Shown piece by piece: positions 28,580-39,260 of a stretch of 64,000 bases of DNA. The stretch comes from Pseudomonadales bacterium (lineage in GTDB: Bacteria > Pseudomonadota > Gammaproteobacteria > Pseudomonadales > Ketobacteraceae), in the NCBI GenBank assembly GCA_020062665.1, contig JAGUVW010000036.1, positions 62,001 through 126,000 on the forward strand, in the 5' to 3' direction. Numbering within the stretch: the stretch's first letter is position 1; every line of letters begins with the position of its first letter. Both the position numbers and the translations under genes were made by a program. The notes beneath the pieces are model-generated. The model was not told the DNA's origin. It made no database searches and saw only the letters and a list, made by a program, of their open reading frames with translations.

Positions 28580-29362
28580 ATGGGAACACGCAGCCCGAAG
28601 AATCTGCGACTGTTGAGCTGGCTGGCACTGTGTTGCCTGCTGCTGGCCGGTTGCGTCACGGAAACCAGCGATCGCCTGGCGCAGAACAAAGATCCCAAAA
28701 AGGCAGTGAAAGCCTACGTTGAGGCCGGCATGCGCTACATGCAGCGCAACCAGATGGAAAACGCCCACCGCACCCTGACCCGTGCCTATGACATCGATCC
28801 CAACGATCCCGCAGTGAACAATGCACTGGCGCTGTTTTTCAGCATCGAGGGTGACAAGTCGCAGACCGAAAAACATTACAAGAAGGCTATTTCCACTGAT
28901 CCCAAGTTCTCCCAGGCTCGCAATAACTATGCAGCGTTCCTGTTCAAGGAGGAGCGCTACAAGGATGCCATTGTTCAGCTGGAGCAGGTCACCACCGATT
29001 ACCGCTACGACCGGCGTTTCACCGCGTTCGAAAATCTCGGCCTGTGCTATCTCAAGGTAGGTGATACCGAGCAGGCGGAAAAGTCGTTCAATCGGGCGCT
29101 CAAGCTCAATGCCAACATGCCGGTTTCCCTGCTTGAGCTGGCGCAGATTCATTTCGAAAAAGGTGATCATGCGACGGCGTATGGCTATCTGACGAGTCAC
29201 GAAAAGCTGGTGCGCCCTTCGCCCCGGCAATTGTGGCTGGGCATTCGCCTGCAGCGGATTCTGGGCGATCAAAACAAACTGGCCAGCTATGAGCTGGCGC
29301 TCAGGAATATGTTCCCAGGCTCGCCTGAATTCCAGGCCTACATGGCTTCCCGATCTTTATGA
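28580..29362 (+). CDS. pilF: Type IV pilus biogenesis TPR lipoprotein PilF/PilW
   Basis: A 260-residue outer-membrane lipoprotein. The lipobox LLAGC places the lipidated Cys at residue 25. TPR units follow (AGMRYMQRNQMENAHRTL, ALALFFSIEGDKSQTEKHY). PilF is the pilotin that brings the secretin PilQ to the outer membrane. It is encoded between rlmN (4-base gap) and rodZ (4-base ATGA overlap), the usual gammaproteobacterial order. Confidence 0.93.
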   Translation: MGTRSPKNLRLLSWLALCCLLLAGCVTETSDRLAQNKDPKKAVKAYVEAGMRYMQRNQMENAHRTLTRAYDIDPNDPAVNNALALFFSIEGDKSQTEKHYKKAISTDPKFSQARNNYAAFLFKEERYKDAIVQLEQVTTDYRYDRRFTAFENLGLCYLKVGDTEQAEKSFNRALKLNANMPVSLLELAQIHFEKGDHATAYGYLTSHEKLVRPSPRQLWLGIRLQRILGDQNKLASYELALRNMFPGSPEFQAYMASRSL

Positions 29363-30420
29363 CAGCGCTTCCTGGTAAACCCGCGTCCAATTCCGTGCAG
29401 TCGGGTTCTGATCAGCTGCTGGCGGTTTCACCCGGTGAAAAACTGCAACGGGCCCGTCAGGCGCGCAAGCTGGAAGTGACCGAAATGGCGCAGCGTCTGA
29501 ATCTGTCGCCGGGCGTGGTGCGCGCGCTGGAAGCCGATGACTATCGCATATTGCCAAACGCCACCTTCGTCAAAGGTTACCTGCGCAGTTACGCCCGTGC
29601 GCTGGAGATCAATGGTGATGAGTTGGTGCGGGCCTACGAGGCCATTACCGGCTGCAGCGAGGCGGTCAAGGTGGAGCCCATTGCAGCGCCCATGATCAGC
29701 GATACCCGTCGCAACCAGCGCAAAGTGCTGCTGGCGCTGGGGCTGCTGGTGGTGCTGGGTGCCGGCTTGTGGATTGGCGTGGCGGAAAACGATCCGGTAT
29801 CCGATGCGGCGTCTGTGGATTCATCCTCTGCGCTGGAAAGGGAGACGGGAGTGCCTGCGGTTGATCCGGTGGCTGAACACGTCAACCCGCCCGTGGTGGT
29901 TACCCGTTCCCAGAGCACGGATGCCGAGGTGATTGCTTCAGTTGAGGCAACCGACGAGCCGGTGGAAGCCGAATCAACCACCGTGAATGAGCCCGCGCTT
30001 GTGCCGGTCGAAACCGTGCAGCCTGTGACTGACGCTGCCGTTCAAGGTACAGTTGTGGAAACCGTCCAGCCAGTGCCGGTCACGGTGGAGCCTGTTGTAT
30101 CTGCACCCGTGCCGGTCGCCCCGGCTTTGTCTCCTGCCGCTGAGCCGGCGGCGGCCACGTCGCCCGCAACAACCGATGGTACTGGCTTGGTCAACCTGCG
30201 TTTCCAGGGTGAATGCTGGGTGGAAGTGCGGGATCGCAGCGGCAGGATGGTGTTTTCTGCCCTCAAGCGTGCCGGCGAGGAAGAGACGCTGCGCGCCGCC
30301 ATCCCGATTCATGTCAAATTGGGCAACGGTGATGTAGTCAGTGTCCGCTACAACCATCAGCCGGTGAATTTCACCACGCGACCCGACCGCAAGGTCGTCC
30401 GTTTGACGCTGGGCGAATAG
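29359..30420 (+). CDS. rodZ: Cytoskeletal cell-shape protein RodZ
   Basis: A 353-residue bitopic membrane protein that links MreB to the wall machinery. Residues about 24-90 are an HTH domain (GEKLQRARQARKLEVTEMAQ, VKGYLRSYARAL). A membrane helix lies near residues 122-141 (VLLALGLLVVLGAG). A long Val/Pro/Thr-rich periplasmic linker follows. The C-terminal DUF4115 domain starts near residue 274 (LVNLRFQGECWVEVRDRSGR). It overlaps pilF by 4 bases. Confidence 0.94.
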   Translation: MTALPGKPASNSVQSGSDQLLAVSPGEKLQRARQARKLEVTEMAQRLNLSPGVVRALEADDYRILPNATFVKGYLRSYARALEINGDELVRAYEAITGCSEAVKVEPIAAPMISDTRRNQRKVLLALGLLVVLGAGLWIGVAENDPVSDAASVDSSSALERETGVPAVDPVAEHVNPPVVVTRSQSTDAEVIASVEATDEPVEAESTTVNEPALVPVETVQPVTDAAVQGTVVETVQPVPVTVEPVVSAPVPVAPALSPAAEPAAATSPATTDGTGLVNLRFQGECWVEVRDRSGRMVFSALKRAGEEETLRAAIPIHVKLGNGDVVSVRYNHQPVNFTTRPDRKVVRLTLGE

Positions 30421-30476
30421 CAAAATCGCCCGGGAATCCTTAAGATAGCCCGGCCCGCACCGGTCAGGAGTCTGTC

Positions 30477-31601
30477 ATGCACTGTGAGTCCCCCATCAAA
30501 CGCCGCAAATCCCGCCAGATCATGGTCGGCAATGTGCCGGTGGGCGGCGACGCGCCGATCACCGTCCAGTCCATGACCAATACTGAAACCTGCGACGTGG
30601 ATGCGACGGTCGGCCAGATCAAGCGCATGGAAGATGCCGGCGTGGACATCGTGCGGGTGTCCGTTCCCTCCATGGAAGCGGCCGACGCGTTTGGCGAGAT
30701 CAAGAAGCGCGTCAACGTGCCGCTGGTGGCAGACATTCATTTCGACTACAAGATTGCGCTTGCCGTGGCGGAAAAAGGCGTGGACTGCCTGCGCATCAAC
30801 CCCGGCAACATTGGCCGGGAAGATCGCATTCGCGCGGTGGTGGATGCCGCCCGCGACAAGGGCATTCCGATCCGGGTGGGCGTGAACGCAGGTTCCCTGG
30901 AAAAGGATCTGCAGAAGAAATACGGCGAGCCCACGCCGGAAGCGCTGGTGGAGTCCGCCATGCGCCATGTCGACATCCTCACCCGCATGCAGTTCGACAA
31001 TTTCAAGCTGAGCCTGAAGGCGTCCAACGTGTTCATGACCGTGGCTGCTTACCGCCTGATCGCCGCCCAGATCGACAATCCCCTGCATCTGGGTGTGACG
31101 GAAGCCGGCGGCCTGCGCTCCGGCACCGTGAAATCCGCCATTGCCCTGGGCGCGTTGCTGATGGAAGGCATCGGCGACACCCTGCGCATCTCGCTGGCGG
31201 CCGACCCGGTGGAAGAGGTGAAAGTCGGTTTCGATATCCTCAAGAGCCTGGGGCTGCGCACCAAGGGCATCAACCTGATCGCCTGTCCCAGCTGTTCGCG
31301 GCAGAATTTCGACGTGATTTCCACGGTGAATGCCCTGGAAGCACGGCTGGAAGACGTCAAGACCCCCCTCGACGTGGCCATCATCGGCTGCATCGTCAAC
31401 GGTCCCGGCGAAGCCAAGGAAGTCCATGTCGGCCTGACTGGCGGCACCCCTGCCAACCTGATCTACCGGGACGGCAAGCCCAGCCATAAAGTGTCGCCGG
31501 AAGATCTGGTGGACGAACTGGAGCGGGTGATCCGCGCCCGGGTGGCGGAAGCCGAAGCGAATCCGGCAAGCGCGCCTGCCAAGATCACGCTGGGCGCCTG
31601 A
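30477..31601 (+). CDS. ispG: 4-hydroxy-3-methylbut-2-en-1-yl diphosphate synthase IspG
   Basis: A 374-residue [4Fe-4S] enzyme of the MEP isoprenoid pathway, reducing MEcPP to HMBPP. It carries [18 protein letters not shown] and [12 protein letters not shown] in the TIM barrel and the cluster-binding CPSCSRQ and [10 protein letters not shown] in the C-terminal domain. It has a CAGGAG ribosome site. It depends on Fe-S assembly, although the local isc operon is incomplete. Confidence 0.97.
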   Translation: MHCESPIKRRKSRQIMVGNVPVGGDAPITVQSMTNTETCDVDATVGQIKRMEDAGVDIVRVSVPSMEAADAFGEIKKRVNVPLVADIHFDYKIALAVAEKGVDCLRINPGNIGREDRIRAVVDAARDKGIPIRVGVNAGSLEKDLQKKYGEPTPEALVESAMRHVDILTRMQFDNFKLSLKASNVFMTVAAYRLIAAQIDNPLHLGVTEAGGLRSGTVKSAIALGALLMEGIGDTLRISLAADPVEEVKVGFDILKSLGLRTKGINLIACPSCSRQNFDVISTVNALEARLEDVKTPLDVAIIGCIVNGPGEAKEVHVGLTGGTPANLIYRDGKPSHKVSPEDLVDELERVIRARVAEAEANPASAPAKITLGA

Positions 31602-31657
31602 TCGTTCCGCAGCGAATAAGCTCGTCGGCGCAGTAGTTATTCAACAGCTCCCTGGCT

Positions 31658-31663
31658 TATAAT
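31658..31663 (+). promoter_or_regulatory. -10 element upstream of hisS
   Basis: A perfect TATAAT lies 93 bases before the hisS GTG. There is no clear -35 at the proper distance. The 155-base gap between ispG and hisS makes a separate promoter plausible. Confidence 0.45.
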
Positions 31664-31756
31664 CGGGCGCTTTGCCACGGCAGGGCGCCCGGGTCATCTC
31701 ACCGGCAGCACGCCGCCCGCATTTCCGCCGTTTCGTCCCATTCAAAGGATTCAAGC

Positions 31757-33028
31757 GTGAGTCAGCGCATCAAAGCCATTCGCGGCATGAACGACATTTT
31801 GCCGAAGGATTCCACCGTCTGGCAGTTTCTGGAAGGCCGTGCCCGCCAGTTGCTGAACCAGTACGGCTACGGCGAGATCCGCATGCCCATCGTCGAATAC
31901 ACCGACCTGTTCAAACGCTCCATCGGTGAAGTCACCGACATCGTCGAAAAGGAGATGTACACCTTCGAGGATCGCAACGGCGAAAGCCTGACCCTGCGCC
32001 CGGAGGGCACTGCGGGCTGCGTTCGCGCCGGTGAAGAGCATGGCCTGCTGTACAACCAGGTGCAGCGCCTGTGGTACACCGGCCCCATGTTCCGCTACGA
32101 AAAACCCCAGAAAGGCCGCTACCGCCAGTTCCACCAGATCGGGGTGGAAACGTTCGGTATCGCCACGCCGGATATCGACGCCGAACTGATCATCCTGACC
32201 GCCCGTTTGTGGCGCGAACTGGGCATTGCCGATCATGTGACCCTGCAGCTGAACAGCCTGGGTTCCAATGCCGCCCGCGCCAACTATCGCGCCGCTCTGG
32301 TGGACTACCTCACCCAGCACCGCGCGCAACTGGATGAAGACAGCCAGCGCCGCCTGGAATCCAATCCGCTGCGAGTGCTGGACTCCAAGGATCACGGCAC
32401 CCAGGCCATTCTGAAAGACGCCCCCAATCTGCTGGATTACCTGGACGAAGAATCCCGCGAGCATTTCCAGCAACTGCAGGCGCTGCTGACTGCGGCTGGC
32501 GTGGCATTCGACATCAATCCGCGTCTGGTGCGTGGCCTGGATTACTACTGCAAGACCGTGTTCGAGTGGGTGACCCACTCCCTGGGCGCCCAGGGCACGG
32601 TGTGTGCCGGCGGCCGTTACGATGGCCTGGTGGAACAGCTGGGCGGCAAGGCCACGCCGGCGGTGGGGTTCGCCATGGGCATGGAGCGGCTGGTATTGCT
32701 GCTGGATGTGGCCGGTGCGGTGAAGCACCTGTCGCCGGCGCCGGACGTGTACGTCGTGTCCGAGGATGCGTCTGCGGCGCTGCTGCTGTCCGAGAACCTG
32801 CGCAGCCAGGTGCCGGCGCTCAAAGTGCTCTGCCACTGCGGCGGTGGCAAATTCAAGAAACAGATGAAGCGGGCCGATGATGTGGGCGCCCGCTTCGCGC
32901 TGATCCTGGGTGAATCCGAAATCCAGAATCGCCAGGTCAGCATCAAGTTCCTGCGCGAGGCGCGGGAACAAATCACCCTCGATCAAACTCAATTAAAAAC
33001 GTTTTTCGCTGACAGCGCCTCAGCTTAA
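31757..33028 (+). CDS. hisS: Histidyl-tRNA synthetase
   Basis: A 423-residue class II aminoacyl-tRNA synthetase. Motif 1 lies around [19 protein letters not shown], motif 2 is [18 protein letters not shown], and the histidine-binding region and motif 3 are [15 protein letters not shown] and [10 protein letters not shown]. The start is a GTG at 31757 behind an AAAGGAT box, giving [13 protein letters not shown], the usual HisS N-terminus. yfgM follows 11 bases later. Confidence 0.97.
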   Translation: MSQRIKAIRGMNDILPKDSTVWQFLEGRARQLLNQYGYGEIRMPIVEYTDLFKRSIGEVTDIVEKEMYTFEDRNGESLTLRPEGTAGCVRAGEEHGLLYNQVQRLWYTGPMFRYEKPQKGRYRQFHQIGVETFGIATPDIDAELIILTARLWRELGIADHVTLQLNSLGSNAARANYRAALVDYLTQHRAQLDEDSQRRLESNPLRVLDSKDHGTQAILKDAPNLLDYLDEESREHFQQLQALLTAAGVAFDINPRLVRGLDYYCKTVFEWVTHSLGAQGTVCAGGRYDGLVEQLGGKATPAVGFAMGMERLVLLLDVAGAVKHLSPAPDVYVVSEDASAALLLSENLRSQVPALKVLCHCGGGKFKKQMKRADDVGARFALILGESEIQNRQVSIKFLREAREQITLDQTQLKTFFADSASA

Positions 33029-33039
33029 GGAGTCAACCG

Positions 33040-33726
33040 GTGGACGTGTACACAACAGAAGAACAACAAATCGAAGTCATCCGCAAATGGTGGAAGGCTA
33101 ACGGCAACAGCGTGCTGATCGGTATTGTGGTGGCGATCAGTCTGGTGCTGGGCTGGCAATTGTGGAAGCAGAACAATCAGGCGCGCGGTGAGGGTGCTGC
33201 AGCACTCTACACCCAGATGATCGAGTCCGCCGGATTGGTGCAGCAGGATCGGCTGGAGAAAAAAGCCGACGAGCTGGAAGGCCATCTTGCCACCTTCAAA
33301 CACCTGGGCGGGCAGTTGAAGGAAGATTTCGCCAACACTGAATACGGCGTCTTTGCCGCCATGTTGCTGGCGCGGGAAGCGTTGTTCAGCAAGCAGCCGG
33401 ATGAAGCCATCGCCGAACTGAAATGGGCGCAGGAAAAAACCCGCAGCGAGGGCATTCGCCTGATCGTGAACCTGCGGCTGGCCCGCGTCCTGGCGGCCAA
33501 GGGTGATTTCGATGCGGCTCTCAAGCAGCTGGATGCGGTGCAGCCCGGTGCTCAGGCCGATGCCTATGAAGAAGTGCGCGGTGACATCTACCTGCAGCAG
33601 GGCAAGCGCGACGACGCCCGCGCCGCCTATCAGAAAGCCATGACCCTAAGCGAAGAAAAGAGCAGTGGTTCGCCACGCCCCATTCTCAAGATCAAACACG
33701 ACAATCTGCTGGTGGCTGACAAGTAA
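33040..33726 (+). CDS. yfgM: Ancillary SecYEG translocon subunit YfgM
   Basis: A 228-residue protein starting at GTG 33040 with an AAGGAG box 8 bases before it. It begins MDVYTTEEQQIEVIRKWWKA, has one membrane helix (VLIGIVVAISLVLGWQLW) and a periplasmic TPR-like domain. YfgM works with PpiD at the translocon to hand proteins to periplasmic chaperones. The stop overlaps the bamB start (TAATG). Confidence 0.94.
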   Translation: MDVYTTEEQQIEVIRKWWKANGNSVLIGIVVAISLVLGWQLWKQNNQARGEGAAALYTQMIESAGLVQQDRLEKKADELEGHLATFKHLGGQLKEDFANTEYGVFAAMLLAREALFSKQPDEAIAELKWAQEKTRSEGIRLIVNLRLARVLAAKGDFDAALKQLDAVQPGAQADAYEEVRGDIYLQQGKRDDARAAYQKAMTLSEEKSSGSPRPILKIKHDNLLVADK

Positions 33727-34931
33727 TGCGATATTGGTTTCTGATTCTGCTGGTTCCTTTTCTGCTGGCTGGTTGCAGCAACAATGACGACAGCGTGATC
33801 GAGCCGTCGCCGTTGCCTCAGTTCAAGAGTACCGCCAAGGTGAAAAAACTCTGGGCCGTGAGTGTGGGCAAGGGCGTGGACAATGCTTTTCTGAGCCTGA
33901 AGCCGGCGGTGACAGAGCGCTGGGTGTTTGCTGCTGCCCACAACGGCAAGGTTGTGAAAATCGAGCGCGACACCGGCAAGCGGGTCTGGGCCGTTGATAC
34001 CGACCAGGCCATCACCGGTGGTGTTGGCGCGGGCTATGGCCTTGTGGCCGTGGGAACCGGCAACGGTGAAGCCCTGTTGCTCGACGAGAAGGACGGCACC
34101 TTGCTGTGGCAGAAGTCGCTCGGCGGCCAGATCATGTCGGCACCGGCCATCGGCCCTGATCGCGTGGTGGTGCAGACCATCGATGGCCGCCTGCATGGGC
34201 TGTCACGGGAAGATGGAGCGGTAGCCTGGATATACGACACCTCGATTCCGATCCTGACCCTGCGCGGCGAAAGCAGCCCGGTGGTTATCGGGGGTGCCAC
34301 GCTGGCGGGCTTCGCCAACGGCAAGCTGGCAGCGCTGGATACCAACACCGGCTTTGTGGCGTGGGAGCGGGTGATCGGCGAGGCCAAGGGCCGTTCCGAG
34401 CTGGAGCGTCTGATCGACCTCGACGGCCGTTTCTGGGTATCCGGCAAGACCGTCTATGCCGCGACCTACCAGGGCAACGTCGCTGCCCTTGATATTCCCT
34501 CGGGCCGCCTGCTGTGGCAGCGCAAGCTGTCGTCCTTCGCCGGGGTGTCCGAGTTCCTCAGCCAGCTCTATGTCGTGGATGAAGAAAGCGTGGTACACGC
34601 GATGGAATCCCTGTCCGGCACGGATATGTGGCAGCAGGAAGGCCTGCGGGGCCGGGGGCTTTCCGCGCCCACCGCTTACGACCGCTATGTGGTGGTGGGG
34701 GATTTCGAAGGGTATCTGCACTGGCTGTCCTACCGCGATGGCAGCTATGTCGCGCGGGTGAAGGTGGGGGTGCAGCACCGGGCCCGTCCGGATGCCAAGC
34801 TGGGCACCGTGGTCCGCAAGCCCAGTTATGACGAAGGCTTGCGCGCCGAGCCGGTGGTGTATCAGGATATCGTCTACATGCAGGCCAACAGCGGCGAACT
34901 GGCCGCCTATCAGGTCATCGAGAAAGAATGA
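33726..34931 (+). CDS. bamB: Outer membrane protein assembly factor BamB
   Basis: A 401-residue lipoprotein with lipobox LLAGC (Cys17) and an eight-bladed PQQ-like beta-propeller, seen as repeats such as [25 protein letters not shown] and [12 protein letters not shown]. It helps the BAM complex insert beta-barrels. It shares one base with yfgM and overlaps der by four (ATGA), so the three genes are coupled. Confidence 0.96.
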   Translation: MRYWFLILLVPFLLAGCSNNDDSVIEPSPLPQFKSTAKVKKLWAVSVGKGVDNAFLSLKPAVTERWVFAAAHNGKVVKIERDTGKRVWAVDTDQAITGGVGAGYGLVAVGTGNGEALLLDEKDGTLLWQKSLGGQIMSAPAIGPDRVVVQTIDGRLHGLSREDGAVAWIYDTSIPILTLRGESSPVVIGGATLAGFANGKLAALDTNTGFVAWERVIGEAKGRSELERLIDLDGRFWVSGKTVYAATYQGNVAALDIPSGRLLWQRKLSSFAGVSEFLSQLYVVDEESVVHAMESLSGTDMWQQEGLRGRGLSAPTAYDRYVVVGDFEGYLHWLSYRDGSYVARVKVGVQHRARPDAKLGTVVRKPSYDEGLRAEPVVYQDIVYMQANSGELAAYQVIEKE

Positions 34932-36355
34932 AACCGGTTATTGCCCTGGTGGGCCGTCCCAATGTGGGCAAATCCACGCTGTTCAACCGTCTGACCAAGA
35001 CCCGGGACGCCATCGTCGCGGACATGCCGGGCCTGACCCGTGACCGCCAGTACGGCGATGCGTCCTGGGGCGAGCACCAGTTCATCGTCATCGATACCGG
35101 TGGTATTACCGGCGATGAAGCGGGCGTCGACTTGCACATGCGCAACCAGTCCCTGCAGGCGGTGGAAGAGGCCCACGCGGTGCTGTTCATGGTGGACGCC
35201 CAGGTTGGCCTCACCCCGGTGGACGAGCAGCTGGCCCAGCATCTGCGTCAGCGTCAGAAGCCCATCTTTGTGGTGGTGAACAAGGTGGACGGCCAGAACG
35301 AGGATCTGGTGCTGCTGGATTTCCATGCGCTGGCACTTGGGCATCCCTATGGTATCGCCGCCGCCCATGGCCGTGGTGTGACCCAGCTGATGGATGCAGT
35401 GTTCGCCCACCTGCCGGTGCAGCCCAGCATCGAGGATCTGGGCGAGGGCGTCGAGACCGGCATCAAGATGGCCATCGTGGGCCGCCCCAACGTGGGCAAG
35501 TCCACCCTGGTGAACCGCATGCTGGGGGAAGAGCGGGTCATCGTGTACGACCTGCCCGGCACTACCCGCGACAGTGTGTACATCCCGTTCGAGCGTCACG
35601 GCAAGCATTACACCATCATCGACACCGCCGGTGTGCGCAAGCGTGGCAAGGTGTTCGAGGCGGTGGAAAAATTCTCCGTCATCAAGACCCTGCAGGCGGT
35701 GGAAGACGCCCATGTGGTGGTGCTGGTGCTGGATGCCCGCGAAGGCGTGGTGGAGCAGGACATGCATCTGCTGGGTTTCGTGCTGGAAACCGGCCGCTCC
35801 CTCGTGATTGCGTTGAACAAGTGGGACGGCATGTCCCAGGATGACAAGCAGAAAGTCAAAACCGATATCGAGCGCAAGCTGGGCTTTGTGGATTTCGCCA
35901 AGATCCATTTCATTTCCGCCCTGCACGGCACCGGTGTGGGCGAGCTGTATGCGTCCATCCAGAAGGCCTATGAATCCGCCTTCAAGAAACTGTCCACCGC
36001 GTTCCTGACCAAGATCCTGGAAGACGCCCTGCAGGATCACCAGCCTCCGCTGGTCAACGGGCGCCGCATCAAGCTGCGTTATGCCCATATGGGCGGCAGC
36101 AATCCTCCACTGATTGTCATACACGGCAATCAGACTGAGAGCGTGCCCAATTCCTACAAGCGCTATCTCGAGAACACGTTCCGCAAGGTGATGGATCTGG
36201 AAGGCACCCCGATCCGCATCGAATTCAAGACCGGTGAAAACCCCTATGCTGGCAAGCGCAACACCTTGACGCCCCGCCAGATGTACCGGAAACAGCGGAT
36301 GGTGTCGCACCACAAGAAAGCGGAAAAAAAGAAGAAGAACAAGAAGCGTTTCTGA
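34928..36355 (+). CDS. der: Ribosome biogenesis GTPase Der (EngA)
   Basis: A 475-residue protein with two tandem GTPase domains: the first P-loop is [16 protein letters not shown] near the N-terminus, the second is [16 protein letters not shown] near residue 184. A KH-like C-terminal domain ([17 protein letters not shown]) and a very basic tail ([13 protein letters not shown]) follow. Der acts in 50S subunit maturation. It ends the long pilF-to-der series. Confidence 0.97.
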   Translation: MKPVIALVGRPNVGKSTLFNRLTKTRDAIVADMPGLTRDRQYGDASWGEHQFIVIDTGGITGDEAGVDLHMRNQSLQAVEEAHAVLFMVDAQVGLTPVDEQLAQHLRQRQKPIFVVVNKVDGQNEDLVLLDFHALALGHPYGIAAAHGRGVTQLMDAVFAHLPVQPSIEDLGEGVETGIKMAIVGRPNVGKSTLVNRMLGEERVIVYDLPGTTRDSVYIPFERHGKHYTIIDTAGVRKRGKVFEAVEKFSVIKTLQAVEDAHVVVLVLDAREGVVEQDMHLLGFVLETGRSLVIALNKWDGMSQDDKQKVKTDIERKLGFVDFAKIHFISALHGTGVGELYASIQKAYESAFKKLSTAFLTKILEDALQDHQPPLVNGRRIKLRYAHMGGSNPPLIVIHGNQTESVPNSYKRYLENTFRKVMDLEGTPIRIEFKTGENPYAGKRNTLTPRQMYRKQRMVSHHKKAEKKKKNKKRF

Positions 36356-36446
36356 GCGGCAGCCCCAGCCCCGCGTTTCTGCGGATTTGCCAGGCTGCCC
36401 GTTTGTCTGCATGATGCGGAAGGGCTGCGATCCAAGGAGGTTGGCG

Positions 36447-37070
36447 GTGACGGAACAGGAAGGCGTGATCAAATATCAGCTGGTGTTTTCCTTCGCCGAG
36501 CCTGTGGAGTTCGAGCGTTTCACGGCGCTCAACTACTGGCGCTGCTATCTTTTCCGCCTAGGGCTGATCGGCCAGGATGCTGCCCGCTACGATGGCCTGG
36601 GCTACGGCAACATCAGCAGCCGGCTGGGCTCGGGCAGCAGTGAATTCCTGATCTCGGCCACCCAGACGGGTCATCTGCCGCTGTTATGCCGGGAACACTA
36701 CGCTCACGTTATTGCCTTCGATCTGCAGCGCAACTGGTTGCAGGCGAATGGTTTGCATCCGCCGTCCTCCGAGGCCCTCACCCACGCCAGCCTCTACGCC
36801 TGCCGCAAGGATGTGGGCTGTGTCATGCACATCCATTGCCCCCGGATCTGGGCGCGGGCTGAAGAACTGCGGATTCCATCCACCCCGGCCAGCATTCCCT
36901 ACGGTACTCCGGAGATGGGGCGTGCGGTGCAGACATTGGTGGCGGAGCGGGTGGAGCCGCGCGGTGTTGTCGCCATGCTGGGACATCAGGACGGCATGTT
37001 GGTGTACGGTACCGATGAGGAAGATGCCGGCGCCGTGCTGACGGATCTGTTGCAGCACGGCTGCGGCTGA
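36447..37070 (+). CDS. Class II aldolase/adducin-like protein
   Basis: A 207-residue protein. The start is a GTG at 36447, chosen because an AAGGAGG box sits 6 bases upstream. The aldolase/adducin fold is suggested by YDGLGYGNISSRLG, FLISATQTGH, LHPPSSEALTHASLYACR with a Glu in the catalytic position, and the metal-binding HIH of VMHIHCPRIW; GHQDGMLVYGTDEEDAG closes the core. The substrate cannot be deduced and no sugar-phosphate genes are nearby. A tail-to-tail gap of only 6 bases separates it from the DUF2914 gene. Confidence 0.72.
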   Translation: MTEQEGVIKYQLVFSFAEPVEFERFTALNYWRCYLFRLGLIGQDAARYDGLGYGNISSRLGSGSSEFLISATQTGHLPLLCREHYAHVIAFDLQRNWLQANGLHPPSSEALTHASLYACRKDVGCVMHIHCPRIWARAEELRIPSTPASIPYGTPEMGRAVQTLVAERVEPRGVVAMLGHQDGMLVYGTDEEDAGAVLTDLLQHGCG

Positions 37071-37076
37071 GCGTGT

Positions 37077-37883
37077 TTATTTCCCCAGATGAAATTCACT
37101 GCGTGCCAGCAGGATGTCGCGCTGGTCGGTGACTTCCACCTGCCAGTCTCCCGCCAGTTTCGGATTGAAATGTTTGCTCGCGTGCCCGCGCCAGGTGTTG
37201 GTGCCCACCCGGATGCGCACCGACGTGCTGGGCTTGCCGTTGTGTTTCCAGGTCCAGGTGAGCACATCGCCCGCGCGGCCGTGAATATCGATGAACAGAT
37301 GCAGGTCAAAGGCGTCGCGGCCGCTGAGTGTTGTGGTGTCGGTGACCGGTGCGCCTGGCTCCCGGCCCCGTATGCTGTCCGTGATCACCGCGCGTTTGAC
37401 GGCGGGCATCATGATGGAGGTGCGCACCTGATGATCCGGCTGGGTGCTGGCTTGCTGCGGGTGGGCGGGGATGGCGGTTGCCTCTGTGGCCTGCGCGGCG
37501 ATGGCCTGTTGTGAAGTGCTTGCCTCAGCGCTTGCGGGTGCAGCGGCGGGTTTTGTCTCGGTACCGGTCGCAGCGATTTCAGTGCGCGTTGCTGCCGGTA
37601 TTTCCTGTGGTGTCAGGTCTGGTGCGGCGGCGGTTTCATCCGACGATGCCGATACAGCACCCGGAGGTTCCTGCTGCGTGATCGCATTGATCGCGAGTGG
37701 TGAGTTGACACCACTGTCATCGTTGCTGATCAGTTTGAACACGCCATAGCCCACACCCGCCAGTGCAAGCACCAGCGCAACGGCCACCAGTGCAACGCGA
37801 TGCCACAGGATGACGTCGACGTATTCCGGCGCGGCGTCGGTGACATGGTTGAAGGGAGCGGGATTGGCGGAGTATTTGGCCAT
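37077..37883 (-). CDS. DUF2914 domain membrane protein
   Basis: A 268-residue bitopic protein: a short cytoplasmic N-terminus, one membrane helix (about residues 29-51, VALVAVALVLALAGVGYGVF), a long Ala/Thr/Pro/Glu-rich linker (about 60-150), and a C-terminal DUF2914 domain with DVLTWTWKHNGK, RIRVGTNTWRGHASK and DWQVEVTDQRDILLARSEF. The domain is predicted to be a periplasmic beta-sandwich; no activity is known. It lies 12 bases downstream of xseA on the same strand, so it is probably cotranscribed. Confidence 0.78.
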   Translation of the reverse strand: MAKYSANPAPFNHVTDAAPEYVDVILWHRVALVAVALVLALAGVGYGVFKLISNDDSGVNSPLAINAITQQEPPGAVSASSDETAAAPDLTPQEIPAATRTEIAATGTETKPAAAPASAEASTSQQAIAAQATEATAIPAHPQQASTQPDHQVRTSIMMPAVKRAVITDSIRGREPGAPVTDTTTLSGRDAFDLHLFIDIHGRAGDVLTWTWKHNGKPSTSVRIRVGTNTWRGHASKHFNPKLAGDWQVEVTDQRDILLARSEFHLGK

Positions 37884-37895
37884 GGATTATTCCGT

Positions 37896-39260
37896 TTAGA
37901 TCGCGAGTGGTTTCTGTTCGGGACTGCCGGTGGATTCCACCCGGCAGCGCAATTCACCTTCGTGCAGGCGCGCAGTCACGGTCTGTCCGGGTGTCACCTG
38001 CTGGCTGCTGCGCACAACGGTACCATCAACGGTCTGCACGATGGCGTAGCCGCGCCCCAAGGTGTTGAGCGGGCTGACGGTGTTGAGTCGCTGGGCCAGA
38101 TGCGCGATGTCGCGCTGCTGATCACGCAGCTGCTGGGCCATGGTTTTGTGCAGGGTACTGGACAGGGTTTCCACGCGGCGGACGCAGGATTGCACGGCGT
38201 GCAGCGGCGTGTGGGACTGCAGGCGGGCGCGGGCGGTGGCCAGCTGGCTGGTTTGCAATTGCAGTTTGCGCTGGATGGCGTTGCGCAGACGCAGATCCAG
38301 TTCGTCCAGACGCTGGTTGTGTTCCTCCAGGCGCTTGCCGGGATGCTTGAGCTGGCGGCTGAGCCAATTCAGCCGTTCCTTCTGCCGTTCGATCAGATCC
38401 GTGATCCAGTCTTCCAGCCACTGTGCGTAGCCTTCGAGATTGTTGCGCAGTTCCTCGCTGTCGGCACTGAGCATTTCGGCAGCGGCGGAGGGTGTGGGCG
38501 CGCGCGCGTCAGCAACGAAATCGGCGATGGTGAAATCGATCTGGTGACCCACGGCGGAAACAATCGGCAGCGCACTGGCGGCGATGGACCGCGCGACCTT
38601 TTCGTCGTTGAAGCACCACAGATCTTCCAGCGAGCCGCCGCCACGTCCCACGATCAGCACGTCGCATTCGTTGCGTGCGTTGGCTTTGGCGATCGCCTTG
38701 CAGATTTGCGCCGGCGCTTCGGTACCCTGCACCAGCGTGGGATAGATGATGACGTCGGTGAGCGGAAAACGTCGCTGCAGCACGGTGAGGATGTCGTGGA
38801 TGGCCGCGCCGGTGGGCGAGGTGATCACGCCGATACGGGCAGGGCGCAGTGGCACCGGGCGCTTGCGGGATTCGTCGAACAGTCCCTCGGCCTGCAGCTT
38901 TGCTTTCAGTTGCTCGAACGCGCGCTGCAGGGCGCCGAGGCCCGCTTCTTCCATCTGATCCACGATCAGCTGGTAATCGCCGCGCGGTGTGTACAGGCTG
39001 AGGCGGCCGCGCACCAGCACCTGCACACCATCGCGGGGGCGGAAATTCAGGTGCACGTTGTTGCCGCGAAACATGGCGGCGCGGATCTGGGCGTCGTCGT
39101 CTTTCAGCGTGAAATAGAGATGGCCGGAACGGGGCTGCACCAGGTTGGAAATTTCGCCTTCGATCCACACAGCGGGAAACTGGCCTTCCAGCAGACGCTT
39201 GGCGGCGTTGTTGAGTTCCGTGACGGAAAAGATGTGGCGTTGGGAGGCGGCTTCAGGCAT
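37896..39260 (-). CDS. xseA: Exodeoxyribonuclease VII large subunit
   Basis: A 454-residue nuclease subunit. The N-terminal OB domain contains VWIEGEISNLVQPRSGHLYF; the catalytic domain has RIGVITSPTGAAIHDIL, DVLIVGRGGGSLEDLW and VSAVGHQIDFTIADFVAD. A long coiled-coil (about 280-400) and a C-terminal LGRGYAIVQ segment follow. With XseB it degrades single-stranded DNA. No xseB is in the window. It overlaps apbE by 8 bases. Confidence 0.96.
   Translation of the reverse strand: MPEAASQRHIFSVTELNNAAKRLLEGQFPAVWIEGEISNLVQPRSGHLYFTLKDDDAQIRAAMFRGNNVHLNFRPRDGVQVLVRGRLSLYTPRGDYQLIVDQMEEAGLGALQRAFEQLKAKLQAEGLFDESRKRPVPLRPARIGVITSPTGAAIHDILTVLQRRFPLTDVIIYPTLVQGTEAPAQICKAIAKANARNECDVLIVGRGGGSLEDLWCFNDEKVARSIAASALPIVSAVGHQIDFTIADFVADARAPTPSAAAEMLSADSEELRNNLEGYAQWLEDWITDLIERQKERLNWLSRQLKHPGKRLEEHNQRLDELDLRLRNAIQRKLQLQTSQLATARARLQSHTPLHAVQSCVRRVETLSSTLHKTMAQQLRDQQRDIAHLAQRLNTVSPLNTLGRGYAIVQTVDGTVVRSSQQVTPGQTVTARLHEGELRCRVESTGSPEQKPLAI

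Noticed and set aside
34910-36472. A 520-codon minus-strand frame over der
   Set aside because: Antisense to the two GTPase domains of Der; low-complexity product.
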